From JACKDW01 sp964621785 (GTDB lineage Bacteria; Myxococcota_A; Polyangia; Nannocystales; Nannocystaceae): DNA of 64,000 nt. The notes under the pieces are model-generated. The model worked only from the letters and a program-made list of their open reading frames with translations, did not search any database and was not told where the DNA came from. The stretch's first letter is position 1, and each line of letters opens with the position of its first letter. Below, piece after piece: positions 8,387 to 16,735 of the stretch. A program made the translations under genes and the position numbers. The stretch is taken from NCBI GenBank assembly GCA_964621785.1, contig CAZUPD010000023.1:11642-75641 (forward strand). Reading direction: 5' to 3'.

Positions 8387-9307
8387 TCAAAACCGGATCG
8401 CCGCTGCGATTGCCTGGACGAGTTCTTTGGCCCGTTCGATCCACAACAGGTGCCCGGCTCCGGGGTACTGGGTAAACGACCCGGAGACCGAGCGGCGAAA
8501 CTCAGCCGCCAAGTCGGGTGGGAACAACCAGTCGCGCTCGCCCACGTAGATATGGATCGGGCAGGAAAGTGGCATCAGCCACCCGCGTCCGTCATGGTCG
8601 CGCAGGGCGGCTAGTTTTTGTTGCATCGCGGCTTTGGTCGAGGTGAGGTCGCTGGCAAATAGTTGCAGCAGCACCATTGCTCCGGGGCGGGCGAGGTACT
8701 GCGGGCTGAGCAGCAACAGGACGAGACCACGCAGGATCGCATCGACGGGCATATCGCTTTTGAGTTGGGTCAGCAGGAGGTCGATCGCCGCGCGTTCGCG
8801 TGCCCGCATCCGCGGGGCTGTTGCCACAAGGTGGAGGCTTGCGAGTTTACCGGGTACTTTGCGGGCGAGATACTGGGCCCACACACCGCCATACGACAGG
8901 CCGACGACGTGAAAGCGATTGAGCTTTTCTCGCTCGAGGTGTGCGAGCAACTCCCCGGTGATGTGTGACCACTGCTGCGCCGGTTTACTGTCGCTGGGAC
9001 CTGCAAGTGGATCTGTCTCAACAGCCAGGACATCGCGCCCGACCGCGAGGGCGCGAGCGAGTCGCAGGGCCCCCTCGATCCCTCCGGGCGTCCCGGGCAA
9101 CAGCAGCACCGGTGCGTGGTGACGTTTCGATGTCTCTGGGGACACCTCGTTTGGCTGCCCCGACACATCCGGCGCCGCGGTGGTATGGGATGGTTCGTCG
9201 CTTCGCGGGCGGAGACGTGGGTGCTGGCCCGGTCTGAGGGTGCGGGACTCGGCAAAGCCGGCGCCCGGGGTGCGCGGCTGCTCTGCCCGAAACCATTGTA
9301 TCTTCAC
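8387..9307 (-). CDS. Alpha/beta hydrolase (possible thioesterase/acyl hydrolase) of synthase cluster
   Basis: A 306-residue alpha/beta-hydrolase. The nucleophile elbow is GLSYGG, the oxyanion/HG-like region is LLLPGTPGG, the acid is probably in VGERDWLFP, and the catalytic His is in GAGHLLW. The first ~65 residues are low-complexity and precede the fold, so a later start is possible. The GTG at 9307 overlaps the upstream TGA (GTGA) and has GGAGGG upstream, so it is translationally coupled to the dehydratase gene 9304-9699. In a type II fatty-acid/polyketide setting it could release the acyl chain from the ACP or process the product. Confidence 0.75.
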   Translation of the reverse strand: MKIQWFRAEQPRTPGAGFAESRTLRPGQHPRLRPRSDEPSHTTAAPDVSGQPNEVSPETSKRHHAPVLLLPGTPGGIEGALRLARALAVGRDVLAVETDPLAGPSDSKPAQQWSHITGELLAHLEREKLNRFHVVGLSYGGVWAQYLARKVPGKLASLHLVATAPRMRARERAAIDLLLTQLKSDMPVDAILRGLVLLLLSPQYLARPGAMVLLQLFASDLTSTKAAMQQKLAALRDHDGRGWLMPLSCPIHIYVGERDWLFPPDLAAEFRRSVSGSFTQYPGAGHLLWIERAKELVQAIAAAIRF

Positions 9308-9699
9308 GGAGATGTCCCTCCGACGGCGAGCGTCACCTCGGCGGACAAAACCTGTGTGCCGGTTTGCAGCGCAACACCACGAACTTCAATGACTGCCATC
9401 CCCATCATTTGTCGTTTCGCCCTCACTAAAAATACGACAGGTCCCGCGATTTCTCGCACAACTTTGACCCGCTCATAGCTGGCGACGAGTCGTGGGCCTG
9501 GGGCGGTGAGCTTGTTCTCGGAAACACACAGGCCTGCCGCTTGGGCTCCGGCGTCGAGGAGATGGGTCCAGAACCACGTTGGCACGTCGCGCGATTGGTA
9601 CTGCAACCATCCGTCGCGCGGCGGCAGCACCTTTGCAATCAAAAGCGCTGGCTCGCGGTGCCGCAACCGCGTCAGGATGTAGTCATGTGAAGGTGTCAC
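9304..9699 (-). CDS. Hot-dog fold 3-hydroxyacyl-ACP dehydratase-like protein (ApeP-like)
   Basis: A 131-residue single hot-dog domain. LRHREPALLIAKVL near the N-terminus resembles the start of FabZ/ApeP-type dehydratases, and the rest shows the alternating beta strands of the family. GTG 9699 is chosen because GGAG lies 5 bases upstream. The start overlaps the stop of the upstream dehydratase gene by 17 bases. The longer upstream ORF is a read-through in the other frame. It probably dehydrates 3-hydroxyacyl-ACP in the 8.4-17.9 kb cluster, as a pair with the neighbouring hot-dog protein, as ApeI and ApeP do in aryl polyene clusters. Confidence 0.7.
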   Translation of the reverse strand: MTPSHDYILTRLRHREPALLIAKVLPPRDGWLQYQSRDVPTWFWTHLLDAGAQAAGLCVSENKLTAPGPRLVASYERVKVVREIAGPVVFLVRAKRQMMGMAVIEVRGVALQTGTQVLSAEVTLAVGGTSP

Positions 9700-10063
9700 G
9701 AAGCTCCGCTTGGGCAGACCATGCATGCGAGCCTGCGACAACGACACGCATCCGCATACCACCTCGGCGCATCTGCGCCCGGACAAGGATGGGTGTATCG
9801 GGTCGAATGGGCCGGCGAAAAATGACCCGGTGGATCTCGGGCTGATGGCGCCCGGCAAGGTGTTCGGCGACATCGACCATCAGGCCGAGCACGTGCGCGC
9901 CGGGCACGATCGGTTCTTCTGGAAAATGCCCTTCACACATGTTTAAAAGAGCATGTTTTTCAATCCTTGTTACTAAACATGTTGGCGTCCGCTCGATCAC
10001 GGTACACGCATGTGTCCGCGAGAGCGCGACTAGGGTCGGAAGTACGATCTTGTCGCTGTCCAC
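9683..10063 (-). CDS. FabZ/ApeI-like hot-dog dehydratase
   Basis: A 126-residue hot-dog protein with the FabZ signature GHFPEEPIVPGAH (catalytic His in GHFP). It is expected to remove water from 3-hydroxyacyl-ACP. GTG 10063 is chosen because a perfect TATAAT lies 10 bases upstream (10079-10074 on the minus strand), and a longer ORF would run into the divergent ketosynthase gene. It is the first gene of the minus-strand arm (10063 to 8387), and the arms share an intergenic promoter. Confidence 0.75.
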   Translation of the reverse strand: MDSDKIVLPTLVALSRTHACTVIERTPTCLVTRIEKHALLNMCEGHFPEEPIVPGAHVLGLMVDVAEHLAGRHQPEIHRVIFRRPIRPDTPILVRAQMRRGGMRMRVVVAGSHAWSAQAELRDTFT

Positions 10064-10072
10064 CGGGATTTC

Positions 10073-10079
10073 TATTATA
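10073..10079. promoter_or_regulatory. Overlapping divergent -10 elements of synthase cluster
   Basis: CTATTATAG reads TATAAT on the minus strand and TATTAT on the plus strand. The 63-base gap between the two arms therefore holds two overlapping -10 boxes. One near-symmetrical element could drive both halves of the cluster and keep their expression in step. Confidence 0.55.
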
Positions 10080-10126
10080 GGCGCCCGCGTCGCTCTCGTG
10101 AAGCAGTTGCGTCGCGCAGAGGTTTC

Positions 10127-11278
10127 TTGCCCAACCGTGTTGTCATCACTGGAGTCGGGGCCTGGACGCCACTCGGTCCGGCTTGGAGCGACGTTGTCGA
10201 GGGGATGCAGTCTGGTCGCTGTGCACTCCAGCCGATGGGCAAGCGCATGCCGGCACAACCCGAGATCTTTGCGGGCATCGTCGGCGATCTCAAGCCGTTT
10301 CGCCGCCAGTTTCCCCAGGTCAAGCCTCCGCTCCCGAGTCCGCTGGCTCGCATGCTCCTCGTCGCAACGCGAGAATCACTTGTTCATGCAAGTGTTTCTC
10401 AAGCTGACTACGAGCGGGTAGGATTGTTTGTCAATCGAAACCGCGGGCCGTCATCCATCGTCGCCAAGGCCCTGCTGCCGGTATTGCGCAAGGGGCCGCG
10501 GAAGATGAGCCCGTTGCAGTTTTCACGCACGGTCGCCAACGCTCCGCTCGGTGTCACGGCAACGACATTGGGTGTGCGCGGGCCAGGGTTGTTAACCATG
10601 GGTGGCGGTGGGATCGGCCCCGTGTTTGATGAGGTTCGAGCGGGGTACCCCGGTCCGATTGTATGTGCAGGGATCGACGAGGTCGACGGCCATACCTACA
10701 GGGCAGCGATCGAGAACGGTCACGCGGCCGCTGTACGGGATCCGGCTGACTATCGCCCGGGAGAGCCGGGGTCAAGCTTACCCGCGTTCGGCGAGGCTGC
10801 AGCCGCAGCTGTGTTTGAGTCCTATGAATGTGCAACTTCTCGCGGCGTGCAGCCGCGCGTGGAACTCCTGGCGATCACCCAGGGGATCGACCGTCATGTT
10901 CGGGCCCGTGCTGATCTGGTCGGGTGGGGGGCCGTGACCGCACAGGGCTGGCTGGAAACGTGTCAGGATGCGCTCGAGTTGGCCGGGGTCGCGCCCGAAC
11001 AGGTTGCGATCCACGTCGGTGGTGCCAACGGGCACCCCGCGGTCGATCGTGCGGAGGCAGATGGTCTTCGTCAGCTCGGCCGGGAAGACCTGATTGCACA
11101 GCGCCATCTTCCCAAGCGTATCGTCGGAGAAACACTTGGTGCTGCAATGAATCTTGGGCTTGCCTGGGCCTATCACCAACTCGTCGCTTTCGACCATCCG
11201 TCCGGGAGTGTCGCTCTGGTCACGAACACGGAGTTCCACGCGCTGCACGTCGCAGCGGTTTTGCGGTCGCTGCCATGA
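10127..11278 (+). CDS. Ketosynthase-like protein lacking active-site Cys (KS-beta/chain-length-factor type)
   Basis: A 383-residue thiolase-fold protein beginning RVVITGVGAWTPLG as beta-ketoacyl-ACP synthases do. At the place of the usual ACSS active site it has LLTMGGGG, so the Cys is missing, and HGTGT is replaced by HVGGANGHP. This is the pattern of a KS-beta/chain-length factor or other non-condensing partner, probably forming a heterodimer with the intact KS at 12008-13288. The start is TTG 10127 with AGAGG 5 bases upstream. It ends in an ATGA overlap with the ketoreductase gene. An iterated palindrome lies inside at 10660. Confidence 0.8.
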   Translation: MPNRVVITGVGAWTPLGPAWSDVVEGMQSGRCALQPMGKRMPAQPEIFAGIVGDLKPFRRQFPQVKPPLPSPLARMLLVATRESLVHASVSQADYERVGLFVNRNRGPSSIVAKALLPVLRKGPRKMSPLQFSRTVANAPLGVTATTLGVRGPGLLTMGGGGIGPVFDEVRAGYPGPIVCAGIDEVDGHTYRAAIENGHAAAVRDPADYRPGEPGSSLPAFGEAAAAAVFESYECATSRGVQPRVELLAITQGIDRHVRARADLVGWGAVTAQGWLETCQDALELAGVAPEQVAIHVGGANGHPAVDRAEADGLRQLGREDLIAQRHLPKRIVGETLGAAMNLGLAWAYHQLVAFDHPSGSVALVTNTEFHALHVAAVLRSLP

Positions 11279-12030
11279 ATGAGCCGAATCAACCACCTGT
11301 CGCCCTTGTCACCGGAGCATCCCGCGGAATCGGTGCCGCCATCGCGCGGGCACTCGTACGACGCGGAGTCCGGGTCGCTCTTGGCTATCACCGCAGCGAG
11401 CAGCAGGCCACCGAGCTCGCCGCGTCGTTGACCGGAGAGGGAGGCATTGTTGAGCTCGCCCAGGGGGATGTCGCCGAACCAGCGCAAGCAAAAAAGATTG
11501 TACGCGCAATCAAAAAACAGTGGGGAAGGCTCGACATCCTCATCAACAATGCTGGTGTTGTGGCCGAAGAGTTGTTTTTCCTCAGCAACCTCGAACGATT
11601 TTGGGACCTCCAACGGATCAATCTCGGCGGGACGATCAACTGTTGCCGGGCGGCGATTCCGATGCTCTCGCGTCACAAAAATGGATGTATTATCAATATG
11701 TCGTCGATCGCGGCCCAACACGGTACGACGGGCCTGTCGGCCTACGCCTGTTCGAAGGCGGCGATCGAGGCGCTGACCAAAGTTCTCGCCCGTGAGCTCG
11801 CAGCGGTGGGCGTCCGGGTCAACGCCGTGGCGCCTGGGTTGGTCGCTACCGAGATGACCGATAATTTACGGGACCCGGCCCGTCACCAGGCTTCATTGCA
11901 GATGCAACCTGTCTCGCGCATGGGTACCCCGGAAGAAGTAGCGAGCTTGGTGACCTACCTCGCCCTCGACGCGCCAGCCTACCTCACCGGCGAAATTGTT
12001 CGCATCGATGGAGGGGCCGCCATTGCTTGA
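11275..12030 (+). CDS. FabG-type 3-oxoacyl-ACP reductase (SDR)
   Basis: A 251-residue short-chain dehydrogenase. The NAD(P)-binding motif TGASRGIG, the NNAG motif, and catalytic Ser and YxxxK (AYACSK) are all visible, with the C-terminal IDGG typical of FabG. It should reduce 3-ketoacyl-ACP with NADPH. The ATG overlaps the previous stop (ATGA). The longer upstream ORF lies inside the ketosynthase gene and is ignored. Confidence 0.9.
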   Translation: MNEPNQPPVALVTGASRGIGAAIARALVRRGVRVALGYHRSEQQATELAASLTGEGGIVELAQGDVAEPAQAKKIVRAIKKQWGRLDILINNAGVVAEELFFLSNLERFWDLQRINLGGTINCCRAAIPMLSRHKNGCIINMSSIAAQHGTTGLSAYACSKAAIEALTKVLARELAAVGVRVNAVAPGLVATEMTDNLRDPARHQASLQMQPVSRMGTPEEVASLVTYLALDAPAYLTGEIVRIDGGAAIA

Positions 12031-13288
12031 TCAGCTGTCAGACGAGGCTGTTGTGGTCACGGGGATGTCGGTGTGGTCGCCGTTTGGCCGCGGGGTCGCG
12101 TCTTTGCTCGATGCCCTCGAAACCGGGCGGAACGATGTCTGGCCTGCGAGTTGTATCGACCAGGACGAGTCGTGGTACACGGCAAAACACGCCCGCGAAA
12201 TTCCAGTATGTACAACGATTTCGTCGTCGTTCGACGAGCGCAGCTTTGATTTTCGCAGTCATCAATGGCCCGCCTGGTTGGCTGTTGAGACAGCTCTCGA
12301 TGCTGTGGTCGCGGCTTCGCGCGTCACCGAGCGCTACGCGGCCAAGCGGATCGCCGTGTGCAACGGAAGCTCCCACGGATCCAACCACGGGCTCATCGAA
12401 TACCTCCGTCAGACGCTCGGCAGCGAGTCCCCCGACGCGTCTCTCATCGAAGATTCGACCGCAATGGTCGCACGCACGATCGCGGCACGCCTCGGTGCGA
12501 GGGGGCCTAATCTGACTTTTAATACGGCTTGCTCTTCGGGCATCAACGCCTTGGGTCAGGGGGCGCGAATGCTTGCCAGCGGACGGGCGGATTGTGTTGT
12601 TGCAGGTGCACACGATACGTTCTCGCTGCTGAGCTTCACCGGGTTCAGTTCGCTTCAGGCCCTCGATCCCGCGCCCTGCCGCCCGTTCGACATCAATCGT
12701 CAGGGACTGACGCTCGGCGATGGTGCTGCGTTTGTTGTGCTCGAGCGAGCGGGTGTTGTGCGCGCGCGGGGGGGCCGTGCCCTGGCCGCACTGACAGGCT
12801 ATGGCTACTATAACGAGGGGTATCACACCACTGCGCCGCATCCGGAGGGGGAGGGAATTTTTCAGGCGATGATGTGGGCGCTTGCCGGCGACCCGACCCC
12901 CCATCAACTTTCACTTGTATGTGCACATGGTACCGGCACACAGGCAAACGACGGCGCCGAAGCTCGGGCGGTTGAACGCGTGGCACAGGCCCATTCGCCG
13001 GAGCAGGTCGTGGATGTCGTCTCGCTCAAGAGCCAGCTCGGACACAGTCTCGGGGGCGCGGGGGCGGTTCAAGCGGTGGCGGCGATCGCCTGCATGAATC
13101 GTGGGCTTCGTCCGGGAAACATCGGCCTGCATGAACCCATCGCCCACGCTCCGTCCATCGCATTCCCTGCATCGCCACAACCCGTCACGACCGAGCTCGC
13201 ACTGTGTAACGCGCTCGGATTTGCCGGGAGTGTGGCCTCGCTCGCCATCCGCAATCTCGCACCCCCAGGGGACCCAACTGATGCTTGA
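12008..13288 (+). CDS. Beta-ketoacyl-ACP synthase (active KS)
   Basis: A 426-residue FabF-type condensing enzyme with the full triad: Cys in NTACSSG, His in HGTGT, and His in KSQLGHSLGGAGA. It should extend acyl-ACP by decarboxylative condensation, with the Cys-less KS-like protein as partner. ATG 12008 is given. TTG 12023 is also attractive because GGAGGGG lies 6 bases before it. The 3' end overlaps the ACP gene by 8 bases. Palindromes lie at 12601 and 12916. Confidence 0.9.
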   Translation: MEGPPLLDQLSDEAVVVTGMSVWSPFGRGVASLLDALETGRNDVWPASCIDQDESWYTAKHAREIPVCTTISSSFDERSFDFRSHQWPAWLAVETALDAVVAASRVTERYAAKRIAVCNGSSHGSNHGLIEYLRQTLGSESPDASLIEDSTAMVARTIAARLGARGPNLTFNTACSSGINALGQGARMLASGRADCVVAGAHDTFSLLSFTGFSSLQALDPAPCRPFDINRQGLTLGDGAAFVVLERAGVVRARGGRALAALTGYGYYNEGYHTTAPHPEGEGIFQAMMWALAGDPTPHQLSLVCAHGTGTQANDGAEARAVERVAQAHSPEQVVDVVSLKSQLGHSLGGAGAVQAVAAIACMNRGLRPGNIGLHEPIAHAPSIAFPASPQPVTTELALCNALGFAGSVASLAIRNLAPPGDPTDA

Positions 13289-13568
13289 ACCACAGGAAAT
13301 TCAGCGACGTATCGTCACGACTTTAATTGAACGCCTCGAACTCGAGGACGACTATACCGAGGACTCCTTTCCCTGCGAGGCACTGCTGTTTGCCGATAGC
13401 GAACACGGAGGGCTCGAGTTTGACTCGATCGCCAGTCTCGAAATCGCGGCCGGACTCGCCGATGAGTTTGACCTCGAGCTCGACGATATCAAGCGCGAGG
13501 ACTTTTTGACAATCCTGACGCTCACCGCCTACGTCACCCGTTCCCTCGAGGCCGCCGGTGAAGATTGA
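13281..13568 (+). CDS. Acyl carrier protein
   Basis: A 95-residue acidic helical protein. The phosphopantetheine attachment serine lies in GLEFDSIASLEIA, where the usual DSL is DSI. It carries the growing chain for the cluster enzymes. It starts 8 bases inside the KS gene and its stop overlaps the GTG start of the MBL gene, so coupling is tight. Confidence 0.85.
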   Translation: MLEPQEIQRRIVTTLIERLELEDDYTEDSFPCEALLFADSEHGGLEFDSIASLEIAAGLADEFDLELDDIKREDFLTILTLTAYVTRSLEAAGED

Positions 13569-15063
13569 ATCGCTCGGTCACGCAAACTTGCTTGTGCACG
13601 GGAAACAGGGCGTTGTCCTGTTTGACCCTCTGTTGTACGGGATCCATCAGGAGGGGCTCTACGATATCTTTCCGCCGCGTGAGCTCGATCTGCACGCGTT
13701 GCCGCCGATCGATGTGGTCGTCATCAGTCACGCGCATCGCGATCATTTCGACCCGGACTCGCTCGCATTATTACCGCGGGAGATCCCGATCATCGCGGCC
13801 GCGGACCCGTTACTACTCGGGTGCCTCGATGGACTGGGGTTTGAGAACATTGCGCAAGCAACTAATTTTTCTCCGATCACCGTCGGGAGCTTGACACTGC
13901 TCCCGACGCCATCGAGCCCCGGTGCGCTTGAGCACGGGTTTGTTTTGATCGAGGACGATGTCGCCGTCTGGAACTTGGTCGACACGTTTCCAAACCGCGA
14001 GGTGATCGCTCGGGTGGTGGCGTTGTGCGGCGGGATCGATTTGTTGATCGCTCCGTGGCAGCCACTTCAGGACACCACGCTATCGAGCGGCACCCCAGTG
14101 CATTTTCCGTTTGGGATGTACGAGCGGATGATGGCGACCATCCAACAGGTTGAACCGCGCTACTTTGTGCCCGGAGCCTGTGGGTTTCGGGCGGTGGGTC
14201 GTGCTGCGTTTACCAACCATCTGTTGTTTCCAGTTACCAGGGAGCGGTTTTTGTTTGACCTACGCCAGGCGGCTCCCAAGACCGCCGAGACCGCGGTGTT
14301 TCTGGATGCCGGTGATGCTCTGACCCTCGAGACAGGTAGGATATTACACGAGAAGCAACTGTCGCGTTTTTGCCGTCATGAGCGTATTCCCGACGCTTGG
14401 CGCGTGCTCGAGTTTCGGCCCCATGAACTCGGATTTGCGGTGGCCGAGCACCGCGGCGTGGATTTTTCGCGCGAGCAGTGCCACGAGGCTCTTGCGAGTT
14501 TGTTCGAGCAGACGCTGCAGCAAAAACTGCATGACGAGCGGGCGCGCTACAGCTGGCATCGACGGTGGCAGGTGATCCGTCAGTACGAGGTTGTCTACCA
14601 CGGGGGTGAACGGGCGTATTGGACGGTCGATTTTCGTGAGACGCCGGCAGTTGTGCGAACGGGTCCGAGTCCGCTTGCCCTTGCCCACACAGCATGTCCC
14701 GCGAGCCTACTGGTCGGCTTGATCGCAGGCACCATCTCCTGGGACTTTGCCTGCATGAGCGGCGAGTTACGGCGCTACGACCATACATACATGTTCAATG
14801 AGGCAGGTATGTCGAGGCCCACAAGTGTGAGTCTCGACGACCCACTCGCAGAGTTGTTCTCGGGTGAGCAGGCCGAAGAGCATCACCTCGCACTGACGAT
14901 CGAACGAATCTCACAAGAAGAATTTAAGATGTCTCTTGGAGCATGTGAACATGATGGGGGAGAATCTCGTATTGACACCGCATCCGTGATGAAGGATGTT
15001 CTGCAGCAGCTGGGTGGGGTCGACGTGCTCCGACAGCCGGATGGCAGTGCAGAGGAGGTATGA
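13558..15063 (+). CDS. MBL-fold metal-dependent hydrolase of synthase cluster
   Basis: A 501-residue protein. The first ~270 residues are a metallo-beta-lactamase fold of the UlaG/CMAH-like type: a GHANLLV start, the metal motif SHAHRDHFDP, and later histidine/aspartate positions. Residues ~290-470 form an additional alpha/beta domain I do not recognise. The start is GTG 13558, overlapping the ACP stop. It could hydrolyse an acyl thioester, amide or phosphodiester made by the pathway. The substrate is unknown. Confidence 0.75.
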   Translation: MKIESLGHANLLVHGKQGVVLFDPLLYGIHQEGLYDIFPPRELDLHALPPIDVVVISHAHRDHFDPDSLALLPREIPIIAAADPLLLGCLDGLGFENIAQATNFSPITVGSLTLLPTPSSPGALEHGFVLIEDDVAVWNLVDTFPNREVIARVVALCGGIDLLIAPWQPLQDTTLSSGTPVHFPFGMYERMMATIQQVEPRYFVPGACGFRAVGRAAFTNHLLFPVTRERFLFDLRQAAPKTAETAVFLDAGDALTLETGRILHEKQLSRFCRHERIPDAWRVLEFRPHELGFAVAEHRGVDFSREQCHEALASLFEQTLQQKLHDERARYSWHRRWQVIRQYEVVYHGGERAYWTVDFRETPAVVRTGPSPLALAHTACPASLLVGLIAGTISWDFACMSGELRRYDHTYMFNEAGMSRPTSVSLDDPLAELFSGEQAEEHHLALTIERISQEEFKMSLGACEHDGGESRIDTASVMKDVLQQLGGVDVLRQPDGSAEEV

Positions 15064-15064
15064 A

Positions 15065-15535
15065 ATGAAGCAGGATACACGGCGAGGACTACTCGCAAAA
15101 TTGGGTGCCGGCGCGGCAGCTCTTACAACTCTCTCAGTCGCAGGTACTGCGGCAGCGACGGATAAGCGGTTCAAACGCTTTAGTCCTACGCTCCACAAAC
15201 CGCTGATCCTCGACGCTATCAAGCGACCCGAGACCCGTATTCAGGTCAAGGTTGCGATGGGCAAGCAGGGGTTTGTGATGCAGGCCGAGCAGGTCACCAA
15301 CTCGAAAGTCTACCTCGGGGCAGGCCTTGATAAGGCAGGACGTGTCCTCCAACTCGGAGTCGTCCTCAACGCGGGGAAAGTCGAAGTTGTCGGGCTCGAG
15401 AGCTTGGCCAATCGTGTCGGTAGTGCCGCTGCGGCTGGTCGCTGCGTGTACGGCAAAATGGATCCGGCGGCTGAGGTGATCAACCCGGCCGACGACCTGC
15501 TCAAGGTCGACGTCAAGAACCTGGCCAAGTTCTAA
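15065..15535 (+). CDS. Exported protein with Tat-like signal peptide
   Basis: A 156-residue protein. The N-terminus DTRRGLLAKLGAGAAAL with following AGTAAA looks like a Tat signal with possible cleavage near residue 32. The mature part is basic and beta-rich, without a known domain. GAGGAGG lies just upstream of ATG 15065 and the gene starts 1 base after the MBL stop. It ends 8 bases before the ureohydrolase gene. It may act at the envelope on, or as carrier of, the cluster product. Confidence 0.65.
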   Translation: MKQDTRRGLLAKLGAGAAALTTLSVAGTAAATDKRFKRFSPTLHKPLILDAIKRPETRIQVKVAMGKQGFVMQAEQVTNSKVYLGAGLDKAGRVLQLGVVLNAGKVEVVGLESLANRVGSAAAAGRCVYGKMDPAAEVINPADDLLKVDVKNLAKF

Positions 15536-15543
15536 ACAGCGCC

Positions 15544-16731
15544 ATGACAGGGAGTCGTGCCGATCACTACTGGCTGCAGGCCCATCCAGACCTGAACCGG
15601 GTAGCCGGCACGACAACCGTTTTTTTGCGGGGTGAGCCCGAGCAACTGCTCGAGCTCACCCCCGATACGTTTGAGCTACTTGGATTTTTCTCGCGCCCCC
15701 GGCCACTGTCCGATCTCCTACCCGACCCGACGCCGCAACACTGGGCGGTGATCGAAAAGTTGCTGGTACATAAAATTTTGCTGCGTTGTGATCAGGAGAC
15801 CAAACTTCCGCCGGCTCCAGAGCCGCAGCTTCACCCGGTGCTCCCGAGTTTTGCCAATGTCCCCCGGTGGCGATGCGGCCAGATGTGTGAGGGGGCCGTG
15901 GTGGTCGTCGGGGCGCCCTTCGACAATCATACGCTGGCCTGTTATCGCCGCGGGTCCGCATTTGGACCCGCAGCGATCCGGCGGGCGTCCCAGCAGTTCC
16001 GCCTCGATCCGAGTTTGGCGACCGGCGCCCCGGTCGGGATTTGCGAGGTCGAACAGGGCCGTCTACTCGCTGCTGATACAACGATTCTCGACGGCGGCGA
16101 TCTCCTGCTGTTCCCGGGGGTTTCGGGGGAAACCTACTTCGACGGGCTGACTCGGGCGTTGCAGCAGATCCGTGGTGCGGGAGCGAAATGGCTGCTCCTC
16201 GGGGGAGATCACAGTGTGACCCTCGCAGCGGTCCGGGCCCTTCATGGCGAGCGCATGGGTATTTTGCATGTGGATGCACATACGGACTATGGTCCGATCC
16301 GCTACGCCGGCGATCTGCACCATGGCAACGTGATGCGCCACGTCCACAACCTCGACGGGGTCGAAGATATTGTGGTGGTCGGAATTCGTGGCCTCCAAGC
16401 CAGGCCGCGTGAATCGGGGTACCGGGCGTTTTCCCCCCGCGAGATGCGAGCGCTCGGTGGCGAGGACGTTCGGCGTTTGCTGCGGCCCGGTCTTCCTTAT
16501 TATGTCTCATTGGACATCGATGCGTTGGACCCGTCGATCGCCCCTGCGACAGGGGTGCCCGAGCCCGATGGCCTGGGTTTAGCAGAACTACGCGGGTTTT
16601 TGAACGCTGCCCTCACCGATGTTGACATCCTCGCCGCCGACCTGACAGAGGTTTCTGGTACCCATGCCGAGACAGACCTTACCGCGCGATGTGCCCTGCA
16701 GATCCTCTTTGAATTGCTCGACTTGATGTAG
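15544..16731 (+). CDS. Ureohydrolase (arginase/agmatinase) family protein with N-terminal extension
   Basis: A 395-residue protein. Residues ~115-395 are an arginase-fold enzyme with all metal motifs: GGDHS, DAHTD, and SLDIDALDP followed by APATGVP. The first ~110 residues resemble a small winged-helix domain of the PqqD kind (inference). Such enzymes hydrolyse guanidino compounds to urea and an amine, or use related amide substrates. In this cluster it may make an amine or polyamine head group for the acyl chain. The stop codon is embedded in the perfect palindrome TGTAGCTACA (16727-16736), which fills the 4-base gap to the next gene. Confidence 0.85.
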   Translation: MTGSRADHYWLQAHPDLNRVAGTTTVFLRGEPEQLLELTPDTFELLGFFSRPRPLSDLLPDPTPQHWAVIEKLLVHKILLRCDQETKLPPAPEPQLHPVLPSFANVPRWRCGQMCEGAVVVVGAPFDNHTLACYRRGSAFGPAAIRRASQQFRLDPSLATGAPVGICEVEQGRLLAADTTILDGGDLLLFPGVSGETYFDGLTRALQQIRGAGAKWLLLGGDHSVTLAAVRALHGERMGILHVDAHTDYGPIRYAGDLHHGNVMRHVHNLDGVEDIVVVGIRGLQARPRESGYRAFSPREMRALGGEDVRRLLRPGLPYYVSLDIDALDPSIAPATGVPEPDGLGLAELRGFLNAALTDVDILAADLTEVSGTHAETDLTARCALQILFELLDLM

Positions 16732-16735
16732 CTAC

